From the NCBI GenBank assembly GCA_024234675.1, contig JACKNU010000005.1:1-64000 (forward strand): a DNA stretch of 64,000 bases. Direction: 5' to 3'. This DNA comes from Pseudomonadales bacterium (GTDB lineage Bacteria; Pseudomonadota; Gammaproteobacteria; Pseudomonadales; Halieaceae). The notes beneath the pieces were generated by a model. It was given only the letters and a program-made list of their open reading frames with translations, was not told the origin of the DNA and did not search any database. Shown here one piece after another: positions 35,942 through 45,226 of this stretch (its first letter is position 1; every line of letters starts with the position of its first letter). The translations under genes were made by a program, and so were the position numbers.

Positions 35942-37177
35942 ATGTCACAAGAAGCCTGGATCATCGACGCCTGCCGCACCCCTCGCGGCATAGGCAAGCG
36001 CGGCAAGGGCGCCCTGGCGCACCTGCACCCCCAGCACCTGGGAGCCACCGTGCTCAAGGCCATCGCCGAGCGCAACAAGCTCAACACCGCAGACGTCGAT
36101 GACATCATTTTCGGCACCAGTTCCCAGCGCGGCATACAGGGCGGCGACCTGGCCCGGATGGCGGCCCTGGACGCCGGCTACGACACCCTCGCCTCTGGCG
36201 TGACCCTGGACCGCTTCTGCGGCTCCGGCATCACTTCGGTCAACCTGGCGGCGGCCAATGTGCTGGCCGGCCTGGAAGACCTGGTGATCGGCGGCGGCTG
36301 CGAGATGATGTCCACCTTCGGCCAGGACCCCAACCAGTCGCCCTTCATCGACAGCGACAACCTGCACCTGCGGGAGCGCTATCCCCAGCCCCACCAGGGA
36401 GTCTGCGCGGACGCCATCGCCACTCTGGAGGGTATCGACCGGCGGGACCTGGACCAGTTGGCTGTCGTCTCCCAGCAGCGCGCCGACCACGCCATCAAGA
36501 ACGGGCATTTCGACAAGAGCCTGGTGCCGGTCTACAACCTCGACGGCAGCCTGGCCCTGGATCACGAGGAATTTCCCCGTCCGCAGACGACCCTGGAGAG
36601 CCTGGGAGAGCTGAAGCCCGCTTTCGAGGCGCTGGCCAACTACCCGCTGAACGACAGCGGCATTACCTATGCGTCGGAAATACACCGGGCCTTCCCGGAC
36701 CTGGTCATCAACCACGTGCATCACGCCGGCAATTCATCCGGGGTGGTGGACGGCGCCGCGGCAGTACTGCTGTCCTCGCCGGAGTACGCCAGGGCCCACG
36801 GCCTCAAGCCCAGGGCCCGTTTCGTGGCCATGGCCAACGTGGGGGATTCGCCCACCCTGATGCTCAACGCCCCGGTACCGGCGGCGCGCAAGGTGCTGAA
36901 AAACGCCGGCCTGCAGCTGTCGGACATCGACCTGTTCGAGATCAACGAGGCGTTCGCGGTGGTGGCGGAGAAGTTTATTCGCGACCTGGGCCTGGATCGC
37001 GACAAGGTCAACGTCAACGGCGGGGCCATGGCCCTGGGGCACCCCATCGGCGCCACCGGCTCGGTACTGATAGGCACCATGCTGGACGAACTGGAGCGCC
37101 GCGACAAGCAGTTCGGACTGGTCACCATGTGCGCCGCCGGCGGCATGGCGCCGGCGATCATCATCGAGCGCATCTAG
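35942..37177 (+). CDS. acetyl-CoA C-acyltransferase (thiolase)
   Basis: 411 residues. Nucleophilic Cys in RFCGSGITS, His in GGAMALGHPIGATG and the second Cys in CAAGGMAPA are all present. It cleaves 3-ketoacyl-CoA and is the third gene of the cluster, with AAGGAG before ATG 35942. Closest in form to FadA/FadI-type acetyltransferases. Confidence 0.95.
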   Translation: MSQEAWIIDACRTPRGIGKRGKGALAHLHPQHLGATVLKAIAERNKLNTADVDDIIFGTSSQRGIQGGDLARMAALDAGYDTLASGVTLDRFCGSGITSVNLAAANVLAGLEDLVIGGGCEMMSTFGQDPNQSPFIDSDNLHLRERYPQPHQGVCADAIATLEGIDRRDLDQLAVVSQQRADHAIKNGHFDKSLVPVYNLDGSLALDHEEFPRPQTTLESLGELKPAFEALANYPLNDSGITYASEIHRAFPDLVINHVHHAGNSSGVVDGAAAVLLSSPEYARAHGLKPRARFVAMANVGDSPTLMLNAPVPAARKVLKNAGLQLSDIDLFEINEAFAVVAEKFIRDLGLDRDKVNVNGGAMALGHPIGATGSVLIGTMLDELERRDKQFGLVTMCAAGGMAPAIIIERI

Positions 37178-37194
37178 CTTATTTCGCGCGCGGA

Positions 37195-37212
37195 CCCGGC
37201 CGACCGGCCGGG
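37195..37212. terminator. hairpin in the thiolase/hydrolase convergent gap
   Basis: CCCGGCCG-AC-CGGCCGGG, perfect 8-bp GC arms, between two convergent stops. No T run follows, so it may be only a read-through barrier. Confidence 0.45.
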
Positions 37213-37225
37213 CCCCATTCATCCC

Positions 37226-39144
37226 CTACTGTAGATTCCTGGCCACAAAGGCCAGCAGCGGCGCGATCACATTGTTGGTCTCGTCATCCTCCGCGGACAG
37301 CACGTCCAGGTGGGCATAACCCTCTGATATATACACCTCAAAGCCACCCGCCGCCTCGCCGTAGGTGGGAAAAGCCGGGCTGGGGTTATCCGCGTCCACC
37401 AGGCGGGGCGTGACGCCGTCGCAGGCCGGCGCCGCACAGGGCCCTATGGCCTGGGCGAAGCGCCGCCAGGAGGCCGGAGTCGGCGTCAGGCCATTACTGC
37501 CGCCGAAGGCGATCACCGGGATATCCACCAGCGCCGCCTGGGTGCGGTTGTCGATATCACTGCGCCCGCGGCCCAGCGGTGGCGGCGCCGACAACTCGGT
37601 AGTATCCAGACCCAGCTCGGCCACCACGCCCAGTCCGGACGAGGGGTAGTACCAGTCGGAGAAGTTGGTCTGGCCGCGATAGAACATGGGCATCATGCTG
37701 CCGGACAAATCCGAGGGCTCCACCTCCGCGCCCCAGCGCCGGCTATCTTCCAGCTGCGTGGGCGGCGGGCCATTGTCGGCAAACGCTTCGGCGGGCATCT
37801 CGTCGTCCCCGGTCAGCCAGGTCCGGATGCCGTCCACCTCGGGGCCAGGGAAACCCAGGGAGGTCGCCACAAAACTGGCGAGGCTCGCGATCACCCCATC
37901 ATCGTCCAGGAACTGGCCCAGCAGGCTGAGGGAAGAAGCCGGCTCGCTACCCAGCAATAGTTTGAGACCGGCAAGCTGGGGGACCTTGTTGATCGCGCTG
38001 TTGCCGGGTTCACCGTTCTGGTCCCGCTGCAGGATGGACAATACGCCGTCGCCATTGAGTTCGGCATCCAGGGCGTTCACTTCGGACACCGCCAGCAATT
38101 GCGGCGACACCAGGCCGCCCGCTTCGGAATAAGCCGACGTACTGGCCACGCACTGGGTGTTGCTGAAGGCGGCGCAATCAACTGCCTCGGTCTCCTCGGT
38201 ACAGGCGGTGAGACCGTCTATGCAGCGCGGGGCACCATCGCGTACCGCGCCGTACAGGCCACCGTCGAACCGGGCCTCGATCAGGTCCAGGGTCTCCTCG
38301 TCAGTGGGCGTATCGAGGTTGCCGCCTCCGCCACCCTCCAACAGCACCAGGCCGCGCAGCTTGGCATAGCCTGGATCCGGCTCCCCCCGGCCAGGTTGAA
38401 GTCAGTGGCGGCGTAGCGCGCCGTGTAGCCGGTGCCGGCGGAGTGCCCCCCCAGGAAGACATTGGCATTCAGGGCAGTGTCGCGAGCCTTTTCGACGATC
38501 GCGTCGATGTCCTGGGAGTGCACCAGCGGGGTCCATTGGGCCATGAAAGCGGTATCGGCGCGATTGTCGTAGAACACCGCGCGCCGGTTGGGCCCGTCTA
38601 CCAGCGGCTGGCTCAGTTCCAGCCCCAGTCCATCGCCAAACAGGAAATTCAGGCCGACGTCCGGGTCCTCCAGGTCTTCCGCCAGGTCCAGGCCGACAGT
38701 GTCTTCCAACTGGTTGGAACGGCGGTCCACCGCCCACACCTCCAGGGTCAGCGAATTCTCCTCCCGGGCGCGGCGCAGCAGCTTGTCCGCCAGCACCAGG
38801 TAGTTGGAAGCGCCGCCCTCGAAGCCCGGCACCAGCACCAAAATAGCGTCCGGCTGCCGCTCGCCGCGGTCAGAGAGAAAGTAGCGGGTATAGCGCCCGT
38901 GATTCAGGTCCACGTCGGCGCCGCCGAACTGCGTAAGCAGGCGCGGGTTGTCCACTACCACCCCGGGGCTACCGGGGGTGTAGGCCGGCTGTGCGGCGCT
39001 GGGCAGGTCCACGGTCTGCTGCGACAGGGTAACCTGCTCCGGTGTCACGACGGCTTTGGCGTTGCTGCTGTTGCCGTCACAGCCAACCAGCAGTGCGAGC
39101 GCGGCGCAGCAGCACAGGCGTACCGCCACCCGGACTATTGTCAT
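37226..39144 (-). pseudogene. lipoprotein alpha/beta hydrolase broken by a frameshift
   Basis: A lipobox signal (LALLVGC, Cys22) and a GxSxG nucleophile elbow (GGHSAGTGY) mark a secreted, lipid-anchored alpha/beta hydrolase of about 639 residues. The first 265 or so residues are in one frame; the rest (from EPDPGYAKLRGLVLLEGG) continues in another. The break is at a run of six C on the plus strand (38383-38388); one more C would restore the frame. The two halves overlap on the same strand, and the upstream crotonase gene overlaps its start by ATGA. It may be a real mutation, phase variation or a base-calling error. Confidence 0.85.
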
Positions 39145-39827
39145 TTGCTAGCCAGCTCGCGCTCAAAGGCCGTATCCAGGGCGGCCGTCAGCTGTTCGCG
39201 GGTGCGTGCCTTGGTATTTTTGTGCGCCTCCATGTCCAGCGCAGACAACTGCTCTGCGAGGGCGATAGCGCGCGGCAACAGGTCTTCCTCGCTCACTGCT
39301 TCGTCCAGGTACCCGGCCTGCACAGCACCGCCGGCGTCGTAGATCTGCGCCAGGTTGACCGCCCGGCTGAGATGGGAACTGGTGAGCCGCGCGCGGGCCA
39401 GTTCAACCCCGAAATACGGCAGGGTCATGCCGATGGCGACCTCGTTGAGACCGATCTTGTAGGTACCGTGCACGCCGATGCGATAGTCCGCCGACAGCAG
39501 CAACAGCGCCCCCATGGCCAGGGCGTGACCGGTTACCGCCAGCAGCACCGGGGTGGGAAAATCCAGCAGTCGGCGCGAGATGTCGGCACCGCTCTTGAGC
39601 AGCTTCAGCATATCCTCGCCACCGCCCCCCATCACGGTCAGGTCAAAGCCCGCCGAGAATTTGCCCGGACGACCGCAGATGATCACCACCTTGCCGGCCT
39701 CCTCGGCCTGGTCCAGCGCCTTGCCCAGTTGCGCCAGCATTTCGAAGCCCAGCGCGTTGGCCTTGCCGTCGTCCATCTGGATCAGGGTGTATTTTTCCTG
39801 GTGTTTGCATTCGACCAGTACGGTCAT
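39141..39827 (-). CDS. crotonase-family protein (short enoyl-CoA hydratase/isomerase)
   Basis: 228 residues, shorter than usual. The ICGRPGKFSAGFDL and TGHALAMGALLLLSADYRIG blocks define the fold, and LNEVAIGM marks the second active region with Glu. It precedes and overlaps the lipoprotein hydrolase gene by four bases, so the two form an operon. Specific acyl-CoA unknown. Confidence 0.9.
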   Translation of the reverse strand: MTVLVECKHQEKYTLIQMDDGKANALGFEMLAQLGKALDQAEEAGKVVIICGRPGKFSAGFDLTVMGGGGEDMLKLLKSGADISRRLLDFPTPVLLAVTGHALAMGALLLLSADYRIGVHGTYKIGLNEVAIGMTLPYFGVELARARLTSSHLSRAVNLAQIYDAGGAVQAGYLDEAVSEEDLLPRAIALAEQLSALDMEAHKNTKARTREQLTAALDTAFERELASK

Positions 39828-39926
39828 GGGCGGTCTCCTCTGGGAAGGTGGGTCAGAAAATTGACGATGATTACATTGGCTGGGCGAAGCATAGCGCGAA
39901 GCGCCCCGGCTTAACAGTCGCCCTGC

Positions 39927-40781
39927 TCAGGAGGAGAAGACGATGGTCTTGTTGCCGTGCACGATGACCCTGTCCTCGAGATGGTACCGCAGGCCCCGGG
40001 ACAATACCGCCTGCTCGACATCGCGGCCCAGGCGCACCATGTCATCCTTGTCACAGCTGTGGTTCACCCGGATCACGTCCTGCTCGATGATGGGTCCCTC
40101 GTCCAGGTCCTCGGTCACGTAGTGGCAGGTGGCGCCGATCAGCTTGACCCCGCGTTCATAGGCGCGCATATAGGGATTGGCACCGATGAACGAGGGCAGG
40201 AAACTGTGATGGATATTGATCAGCTTGCCGGCGTACTCCCGGCACATCTGCGGTGGAATGATTTGCATATAGCGCGCCAGCACGATGGTCTCGGCGCGGT
40301 GGCGCTGCAGGATATCCATGATACGCGCGAAGGCCTCCTCCTTGTTTTCCTTTGGCACCGGCACGTAGTGGAAGGGAATGCCGTGCCACTCCACCATGCT
40401 GCGCAGGTTTTCGTGGTTGGATATCACACAGGGTATTTCACAGGCCAGGTCACCGCTCTTCCAGCGGTGCAGGATGTCCGCCAGGCAGTGGGAGGCGTGA
40501 CTGGCCAGGATCGCCACGCGCTGCGGCTCGCTGTTGTCGCGCAGGCTCCACTGCATATCGTGCTTCGCCGCCAGCGGCGCGAATTCCTCTCGAAACTGCG
40601 CGGGGCCCAGTTGCAGCGAGCTGGCGCTGATAACATTGCGCATGAAAAACCAGCCCTGGGCCACATCGGTGTGGTGATTTGATTCCAGCAGCGATCCGCC
40701 GCGCTCGGCCACGAAGCAGGATACGGCCGCGACGATACCGACCCTGTCGGGGCAGGAAATTACCAGGGTATAACTGGGCAT
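39927..40781 (-). CDS. purU: formyltetrahydrofolate deformylase
   Basis: Hydrolyses 10-formyl-THF to formate and THF, balancing the one-carbon pool. 284 residues: N-terminal ACT domain (about 5-80, CPDRVGIVAAV) and a formyltransferase-type catalytic domain with VPVPKENKEEA, INIHHSFLPSF and the EDLDEGPIIEQD block with the catalytic Asp. Single gene, divergent from a crotonase gene. Confidence 0.96.
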   Translation of the reverse strand: MPSYTLVISCPDRVGIVAAVSCFVAERGGSLLESNHHTDVAQGWFFMRNVISASSLQLGPAQFREEFAPLAAKHDMQWSLRDNSEPQRVAILASHASHCLADILHRWKSGDLACEIPCVISNHENLRSMVEWHGIPFHYVPVPKENKEEAFARIMDILQRHRAETIVLARYMQIIPPQMCREYAGKLINIHHSFLPSFIGANPYMRAYERGVKLIGATCHYVTEDLDEGPIIEQDVIRVNHSCDKDDMVRLGRDVEQAVLSRGLRYHLEDRVIVHGNKTIVFSS

Positions 40782-40934
40782 AGCGAGAAATCCTTATTGC
40801 CGGGCGCCGATTATCTCCAAATATGCTGCGGCAGGATATAGTATGCGCTTTGCCCTGCCGTGATTGCAGGGAGCGGGCCGATGATAGTGCCGGTTGGGCG
40901 CCCGGGCAAATGACAGTAAAGGGAGAGTGCAGAG

Positions 40935-41702
40935 ATGACAGAGGCCGTACTATTCGAGGACCGCGGGGATGGTATCGCGATCATTACCCTGAACCGCCCG
41001 GAGCAGCGCAATGCCCTGGGCCGGGATATCCGCGAGGGTCTGTTCGCAGCCTGGGACAGGTTCGAGCGCGACCCGGCCCTGCGGGTCGCCATTCTCACCG
41101 GCGCGGGCGACAAGGCCTTTTGCGCCGGCGGTGATCTCAAGGAGATGGTGGAAAGGCAACTGGCCGTTCCGCCCAGGGATATGTTTCCGGTGCCCGGCGA
41201 CACCGTCGAGCTCAGCAAGCCGACCATTGCCGCGGTGAACGGTGTGGCGTTCGCGGGCGGGTGGATGATCGCCCAGGCCTGCGACCTGTGCGTCGCCAGC
41301 ACCGGGGCGAAATTCGCGGTGACCGAGGTCAAGGTGGGCCGCAGCTCACCCTGGGCGGCCCCGCTGATACACATGATTCCCCAGCGCATCATGATGGAGA
41401 TACTGCTCACCGGCAAACCGATCAGCGCCCAGCGCGCCTATGAGATCGGCCTGGTGAACAGGCTGGCTGAACCCACGCAGCTGCTGGACTGCGCCCTGGA
41501 ACTGGCCAGGGAAATACTGGACGGGGCGCCGCTGTCGGTGCAGGCGGCGCGCGAGACCGTCATGCTGTCCACCGAGATGGGGCGCTCCGCCGCCCTGCAG
41601 GCGGCCAGGCACGCATCGCAATACTGCTATCACAGCGAGGACGCCCGGGAGGGCCCGCGGGCGTTTGCGGAAAAACGCCGGCCACAGTGGCAGGGCCGCT
41701 GA
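40935..41702 (+). CDS. enoyl-CoA hydratase/isomerase (crotonase)
   Basis: 255 residues. CAGGDLKEM and VNGVAFAGGWMIAQACDL make the oxyanion hole; the second site reads TEVKVGRSSPWAAP. GGGAGAG lies just before ATG 40935. Followed by an SDR gene 66 nt downstream, and probably transcribed with it. Confidence 0.92.
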   Translation: MTEAVLFEDRGDGIAIITLNRPEQRNALGRDIREGLFAAWDRFERDPALRVAILTGAGDKAFCAGGDLKEMVERQLAVPPRDMFPVPGDTVELSKPTIAAVNGVAFAGGWMIAQACDLCVASTGAKFAVTEVKVGRSSPWAAPLIHMIPQRIMMEILLTGKPISAQRAYEIGLVNRLAEPTQLLDCALELAREILDGAPLSVQAARETVMLSTEMGRSAALQAARHASQYCYHSEDAREGPRAFAEKRRPQWQGR

Positions 41703-41768
41703 GCCGGGGCCGGGGCGGGAATCAGGCGCCGGCTCACCGGGAGTGGCGCGCAAGCGAGGGAGAGAGCA

Positions 41769-42440
41769 ATGTTAAGCAAGCAACGCGTGGTCATCACCGG
41801 CGCCGCCGGCACCCTGGGACAGGCCACGGCGAAAAAAGCACAGCAGTTGGGCGCACAGGTCATCGGCCTGGATATCGTGGCGGCAAGTTCCCTGGAGCAT
41901 ACCGATTCATACCGGCAACTGGACCTGCTGAACCGACAGGCGGCCCTGGATTGTTTCGCAGCCCTGGGTGAAATCGATGTACTGGTCAACATCGCCGGCG
42001 GTTTCGCCATGGGTGACACCGCCTATGACGGCGACAGCGGGCAGTGGGACAAGATGTTCAGGCTCAACGTGGACACCCTGCGCAACGCGACCATGGCGGC
42101 CGTACCGAAGCTGTTGGCGCGGGGCGGAGGCGCCATCATCAATATCGGCGCCCTGGGCGCGCTGTCGGGACAGGCGGCCATGAGCGCCTACTGCTGCGCC
42201 AAGTCCTCAGTCATGAAACTGACCGAGAGCCTGTCCGAGGAACTGCGCCACCAGGGCATCAACGTCAACGCCGTGTTACCCAGCATTATCGATACCCCGC
42301 CCAACCGCGAGGCCATGCCCGACGCCGACTTCTCCCAGTGGGTGTCGCCGGAACAACTGGCGAACGTCATCTGTTTCCTGGCATCGCCTGAGGCCGGCGC
42401 CGTGCACGGCGCCCTGGTTCCGGTCAGGGGGCTGGTCTAG
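41769..42440 (+). CDS. short-chain dehydrogenase/reductase
   Basis: 223-residue classical SDR: TGAAGTLG cofactor loop, NIAGGF, Ser/Tyr/Lys as in YCCAK (YxxxK) and a C-terminus VPVRGLV. A decayed second copy of part of this gene lies at 43464-43575 in the same direction. Likely oxidises a hydroxy acyl compound produced by the preceding crotonase (inference). Confidence 0.92.
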   Translation: MLSKQRVVITGAAGTLGQATAKKAQQLGAQVIGLDIVAASSLEHTDSYRQLDLLNRQAALDCFAALGEIDVLVNIAGGFAMGDTAYDGDSGQWDKMFRLNVDTLRNATMAAVPKLLARGGGAIINIGALGALSGQAAMSAYCCAKSSVMKLTESLSEELRHQGINVNAVLPSIIDTPPNREAMPDADFSQWVSPEQLANVICFLASPEAGAVHGALVPVRGLV

Positions 42441-42498
42441 CGCTGACCGGACGGGCACCCTCCCGCCCAGCGGAAAGCGCCCATCACGACCGCGCCGC

Positions 42499-43413
42499 TC
42501 AGGGATGCATCTGGATAAACTGGTGGATAAGTGGCACCAGGATATGCGGGATATCCTCCTGGCAGAAATGACTGGCATCGTCGAAGGTGTTAATCGGTGC
42601 TCCCGGGTAAAGTGCCCGAAAATCGGCAATGGCGTTCTCGGGACGGATCGCCCGGTCTTTCATACCGTAGGCCAGCATGGCGGGCTTGGCTTTGAGTTGC
42701 TCGAGATTGCCGGTGGCCAGTCCCTCGATAATATAATCGCGAAAACGACCCAGGTGCACATCCAGCGGGAACTCGGTGGCGCCGATACAGGAAGCCCGGT
42801 CCGGGAACGGCGCGGAATAGGCGTCTATCCAGGTCTGGTCGACCGCGGCGGAGTTTTCGAAGCCGACGATTTTCATCACCGATAACACAGTGGAGCCCAG
42901 TTCACCCAGGATGCCTTCGAGGGTGCCGGCCTCGTAGTGTTTTGCGATCCACTGGAACCAGGGCGATCGCTCTGCATTGACTGTGACCCCACCGTAACCG
43001 AACAGGGTATTCATCAGCACCACGCGCTTGACGCGCAGGGGGTTGCGGATGGTATACGCACCGGTGATGGGCCCGCCCCAGTCCTGGCACACGAAGGTGA
43101 TGTCCTGCAGGTCCAGGTCATCGATCAGCGCCGCCAGGTTTTCCACGTGGGTTTGCAGGGTATAGACGCGATCCTGGGGTGTCTCGCTTTTACCGAAACC
43201 CATGTGGTCGGGCACGATCACCCGGTAGTGCCGCGCCAGCGCGGGGATGAAGTTGCGGTACAGGTAACCCCAGGTGGGCTCGCCGTGCAGGCAGATGATG
43301 AGTTCCCCCTCCCGCGGGCCCTCGTCCACGTAGTGCTGCCGGAAGCCGGCCGCCTCGCAATAGTGGGGCTGGTACGGCCAGGTGCCGTTAAAGGTCTCGT
43401 CAGCGGGGATCAT
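42499..43413 (-). CDS. haloalkane-dehalogenase-like alpha/beta hydrolase
   Basis: 304 residues. Pattern of haloalkane dehalogenase subfamily I (DhlA): oxyanion/halide loop HGEPTWGYLYR, nucleophile Asp111 with Trp112 in CQDWGGP, and His282 in DDASHFCQED. These residues cleave carbon-halogen bonds via an alkyl-enzyme ester. Trp112 as halide ligand supports dehalogenase over epoxide hydrolase, but activity is not provable here. The gene sits between the SDR gene and its decayed copy, on the opposite strand. Confidence 0.82.
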   Translation of the reverse strand: MIPADETFNGTWPYQPHYCEAAGFRQHYVDEGPREGELIICLHGEPTWGYLYRNFIPALARHYRVIVPDHMGFGKSETPQDRVYTLQTHVENLAALIDDLDLQDITFVCQDWGGPITGAYTIRNPLRVKRVVLMNTLFGYGGVTVNAERSPWFQWIAKHYEAGTLEGILGELGSTVLSVMKIVGFENSAAVDQTWIDAYSAPFPDRASCIGATEFPLDVHLGRFRDYIIEGLATGNLEQLKAKPAMLAYGMKDRAIRPENAIADFRALYPGAPINTFDDASHFCQEDIPHILVPLIHQFIQMHP

Positions 43414-43463
43414 GTAGTTCTCCAGTTAAGCCCAATCGCTCTTCAGACCAACAGCATAGCCTA

Positions 43464-43575
43464 GTGGACATGCTGCGCAATGCGACCATGGCGGCCGTAC
43501 CGAAGCTGCTGGCCCCGGGGCGGCCGGGCCATCGTCAATATCGGCGCCCTGCTGCCGGTCAGGGGACAGGCGTAA
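43464..43575 (+). pseudogene. decayed fragment of an SDR gene
   Basis: The stretch corresponds to the SDR gene at 42069-42155 (reading VDMLRNATMAAVPKLLA, then after a frameshift GRAIVNIGAL) joined to its very end (LPVRGQA then TAA, matching VPVRGLV). About 260 bp between are lost. It is a degenerate paralogue or partial duplication flanking the dehalogenase gene in direct orientation with the intact SDR. Confidence 0.8.
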
Positions 43576-43634
43576 GCGCTGGCTGGGACCGGCCCCGGCC
43601 CTAATCCCACTCGCGGTAATCAAGTCGGTTCGGT

Positions 43635-43666
43635 CGGGCTCGCCAGACTACGGGCTCGCCAGACTA
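43635..43666 (+). repeat. 16-bp perfect tandem duplication
   Basis: CGGGCTCGCCAGACTA occurs twice back to back (43635-43650 and 43651-43666) immediately before the -35 box of the MarR promoter. Confidence 0.9.
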
Positions 43667-43694
43667 TTGCATTATTAGTAAGCATGCTTATAAT
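43667..43694 (+). promoter_or_regulatory. MarR-emrAB promoter with overlapping palindromic operator
   Basis: TTGCAT (43667-43672), 16 nt, TATAAT (43689-43694): a near-consensus sigma-70 promoter. TAAGCATGCTTA (43679-43690), a perfect 12-bp palindrome, lies over the spacer and -10, and GCTTAT-A-ATAAGC overlaps it. This is the layout of an autorepressed MarR operator. Confidence 0.75.
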
Positions 43695-43722
43695 AAGCGA
43701 TGCATTGCTTTCGACATCACCC

Positions 43723-44163
43723 ATGAACAACCAGGATACCGCGGCCAGAATCAGTTTCGAGCTACACGCTTCGGCGCGCCTGTGGCGCCGCAACTTCGAT
43801 CGTCGCGCCCGCGAACACGAACTCAGCCGCTCCCGCTGGCAGGTGCTCTGGCACCTCGCCAGGACCGAGGGTCTCAAACAGGCCGAGTTGGCCGAGCGCA
43901 TGGACATCGCGCCGATCAGCCTGGGCCGGCAGCTGGACAATCTCGAGCAGGAAGGCCTGGTAGAGCGGCGCCGGGATGCGCTGGACCGGCGCTGTTTCCG
44001 CGTGTACCTGACGGAGGCGGCCCAGCCCGCCCTGCAGACTCTCAGGACGCTGGGAGAGGCAACCAGGAGCGAGGCACTGGCGGGCCTGTCCCCCCGGGAG
44101 GTCGAACAACTGCACGATTTATTGAGCCGCGTCAGGAACAACCTGAGCGGCGAGGACAGATAA
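43723..44163 (+). CDS. MarR-family repressor of a multidrug pump operon
   Basis: 146 residues with winged-helix core: KQAELAERMDIAPISLGRQLDNLEQEGLVERR and the wing RRDALDRRCFRVYLT. The upstream ATG at 43684 lies inside the promoter and operator, so the start is set at 43723. The pump genes follow at once, giving an emrRAB arrangement in which ligand binding would relieve repression. Confidence 0.92.
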   Translation: MNNQDTAARISFELHASARLWRRNFDRRAREHELSRSRWQVLWHLARTEGLKQAELAERMDIAPISLGRQLDNLEQEGLVERRRDALDRRCFRVYLTEAAQPALQTLRTLGEATRSEALAGLSPREVEQLHDLLSRVRNNLSGEDR

Positions 44164-44164
44164 G

Positions 44165-45226
44165 GTGAGCGAGATAAGGAACAGAACCCTGCAGCGCCGG
44201 CTCCTGATGGGCGCTGGCGTCGCCGTAGCACTGGCCGTCGCGGCCTGGCGCCTGTACGGCGGCGCCAGCGTGGATACCGAAAACGCCTATATCAAGGCCG
44301 ACAAGATTTCCCTGTCCGCCGAGGTAGGCGGGATTATTTCCGAAGTTCCGGTACAGGCAAACCAGGCGGTAAAACGCGGCGACCTGCTGGTGGCGTTGGA
44401 TGACTACGCCTTCCGGCTGGCAGTCGCGGAGGCCGAGGGGCACCTGGGCCAGGTCAGGAACACGCTGCTCGCCAGGCGCGCAGATTACGCGGAGGCCGAG
44501 GCCGCCCTGGAACAGGCCCGTCGGGATGCGGATTACTACCGTCGCCAGCTGGAGCGCCATGAAAAAATGGGCTCCCTGGCTGTATCCGAGGCCGTGGTGG
44601 ACGAATCGCGGCAACAGCTCACCCAGGCGCGCAGTCGCATTGTCATCAACGAGCAGAAACTCACCAGCCTGCGAGCCGAGCTGGGGGGTGGCATGGACGT
44701 CCCGCTGGAGGAACAGGCAGACCTGCGGGTGGCCCAGGCCCAGCTGGACCGGGCCCGCTATCAGCTCTCCCGCACCCGCATAGTTGCCCCGGTGGATGGC
44801 ATTGTCGCCAACAGTGTGCCCACGGCCGGCGAACTCGCCCACGATGGACTCACTCTCATCAGCCTGATCAGCACCGAAACCATGTGGGTGGAGGCCAACC
44901 TCAAGGAAACCCAGCTGGAACATATTCAGCCGGGACTCAGGGCCCATGTTGAAGTAGATGCCTACCCCGGCTATCAATGGCTGGCAGAGGTGCAGAGCGT
45001 GAGCCCCGCCAGTGGCTCCGAATTCGCGCTGATTCCCGCGCAGAACGCCAGCGGCAACTGGGTAAAAGTAGTGCAACGGGTGCCTGTGCGCCTGCGCCTG
45101 TTGCAGGCCGAGGAGGGTCCGCCCTTGCGCTCGGGACTCAGCGCCCAGGTCAGTATCGAGCTCGGCGGCGACAGCACCGAACAACCCGCCGGAGAGACCG
45201 ACAAGTCCGTCGCACTGCTGCAATGA
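44165..45226 (+). CDS. emrA: EmrA-like membrane fusion protein
   Basis: 353 residues: membrane anchor (about 14-30), lipoyl-like halves AYIKADKISLSAEVGGII and RIVAPVDGIVANSV, with a helical hairpin between (about 85-180). Works with an MFS pump and an outer membrane channel. GTG start one base after the marR stop; its end overlaps emrB by ATGA. Confidence 0.92.
   Translation: MSEIRNRTLQRRLLMGAGVAVALAVAAWRLYGGASVDTENAYIKADKISLSAEVGGIISEVPVQANQAVKRGDLLVALDDYAFRLAVAEAEGHLGQVRNTLLARRADYAEAEAALEQARRDADYYRRQLERHEKMGSLAVSEAVVDESRQQLTQARSRIVINEQKLTSLRAELGGGMDVPLEEQADLRVAQAQLDRARYQLSRTRIVAPVDGIVANSVPTAGELAHDGLTLISLISTETMWVEANLKETQLEHIQPGLRAHVEVDAYPGYQWLAEVQSVSPASGSEFALIPAQNASGNWVKVVQRVPVRLRLLQAEEGPPLRSGLSAQVSIELGGDSTEQPAGETDKSVALLQ

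Noticed and set aside
38383..38388. Programmed ribosomal frameshift in the lipoprotein hydrolase
   Set aside because: The G run could slip, but this is a common indel site and no stimulating structure was evident; kept as a frameshift.
42499..43413. Epoxide hydrolase assignment
   Set aside because: The HGEPTW loop and Asp-Trp pair match dehalogenase subfamily I better, although activity is unproven.
43684..43722. MarR start at ATG 43684
   Set aside because: The codon lies inside the palindromic operator, upstream of the expected transcript start.
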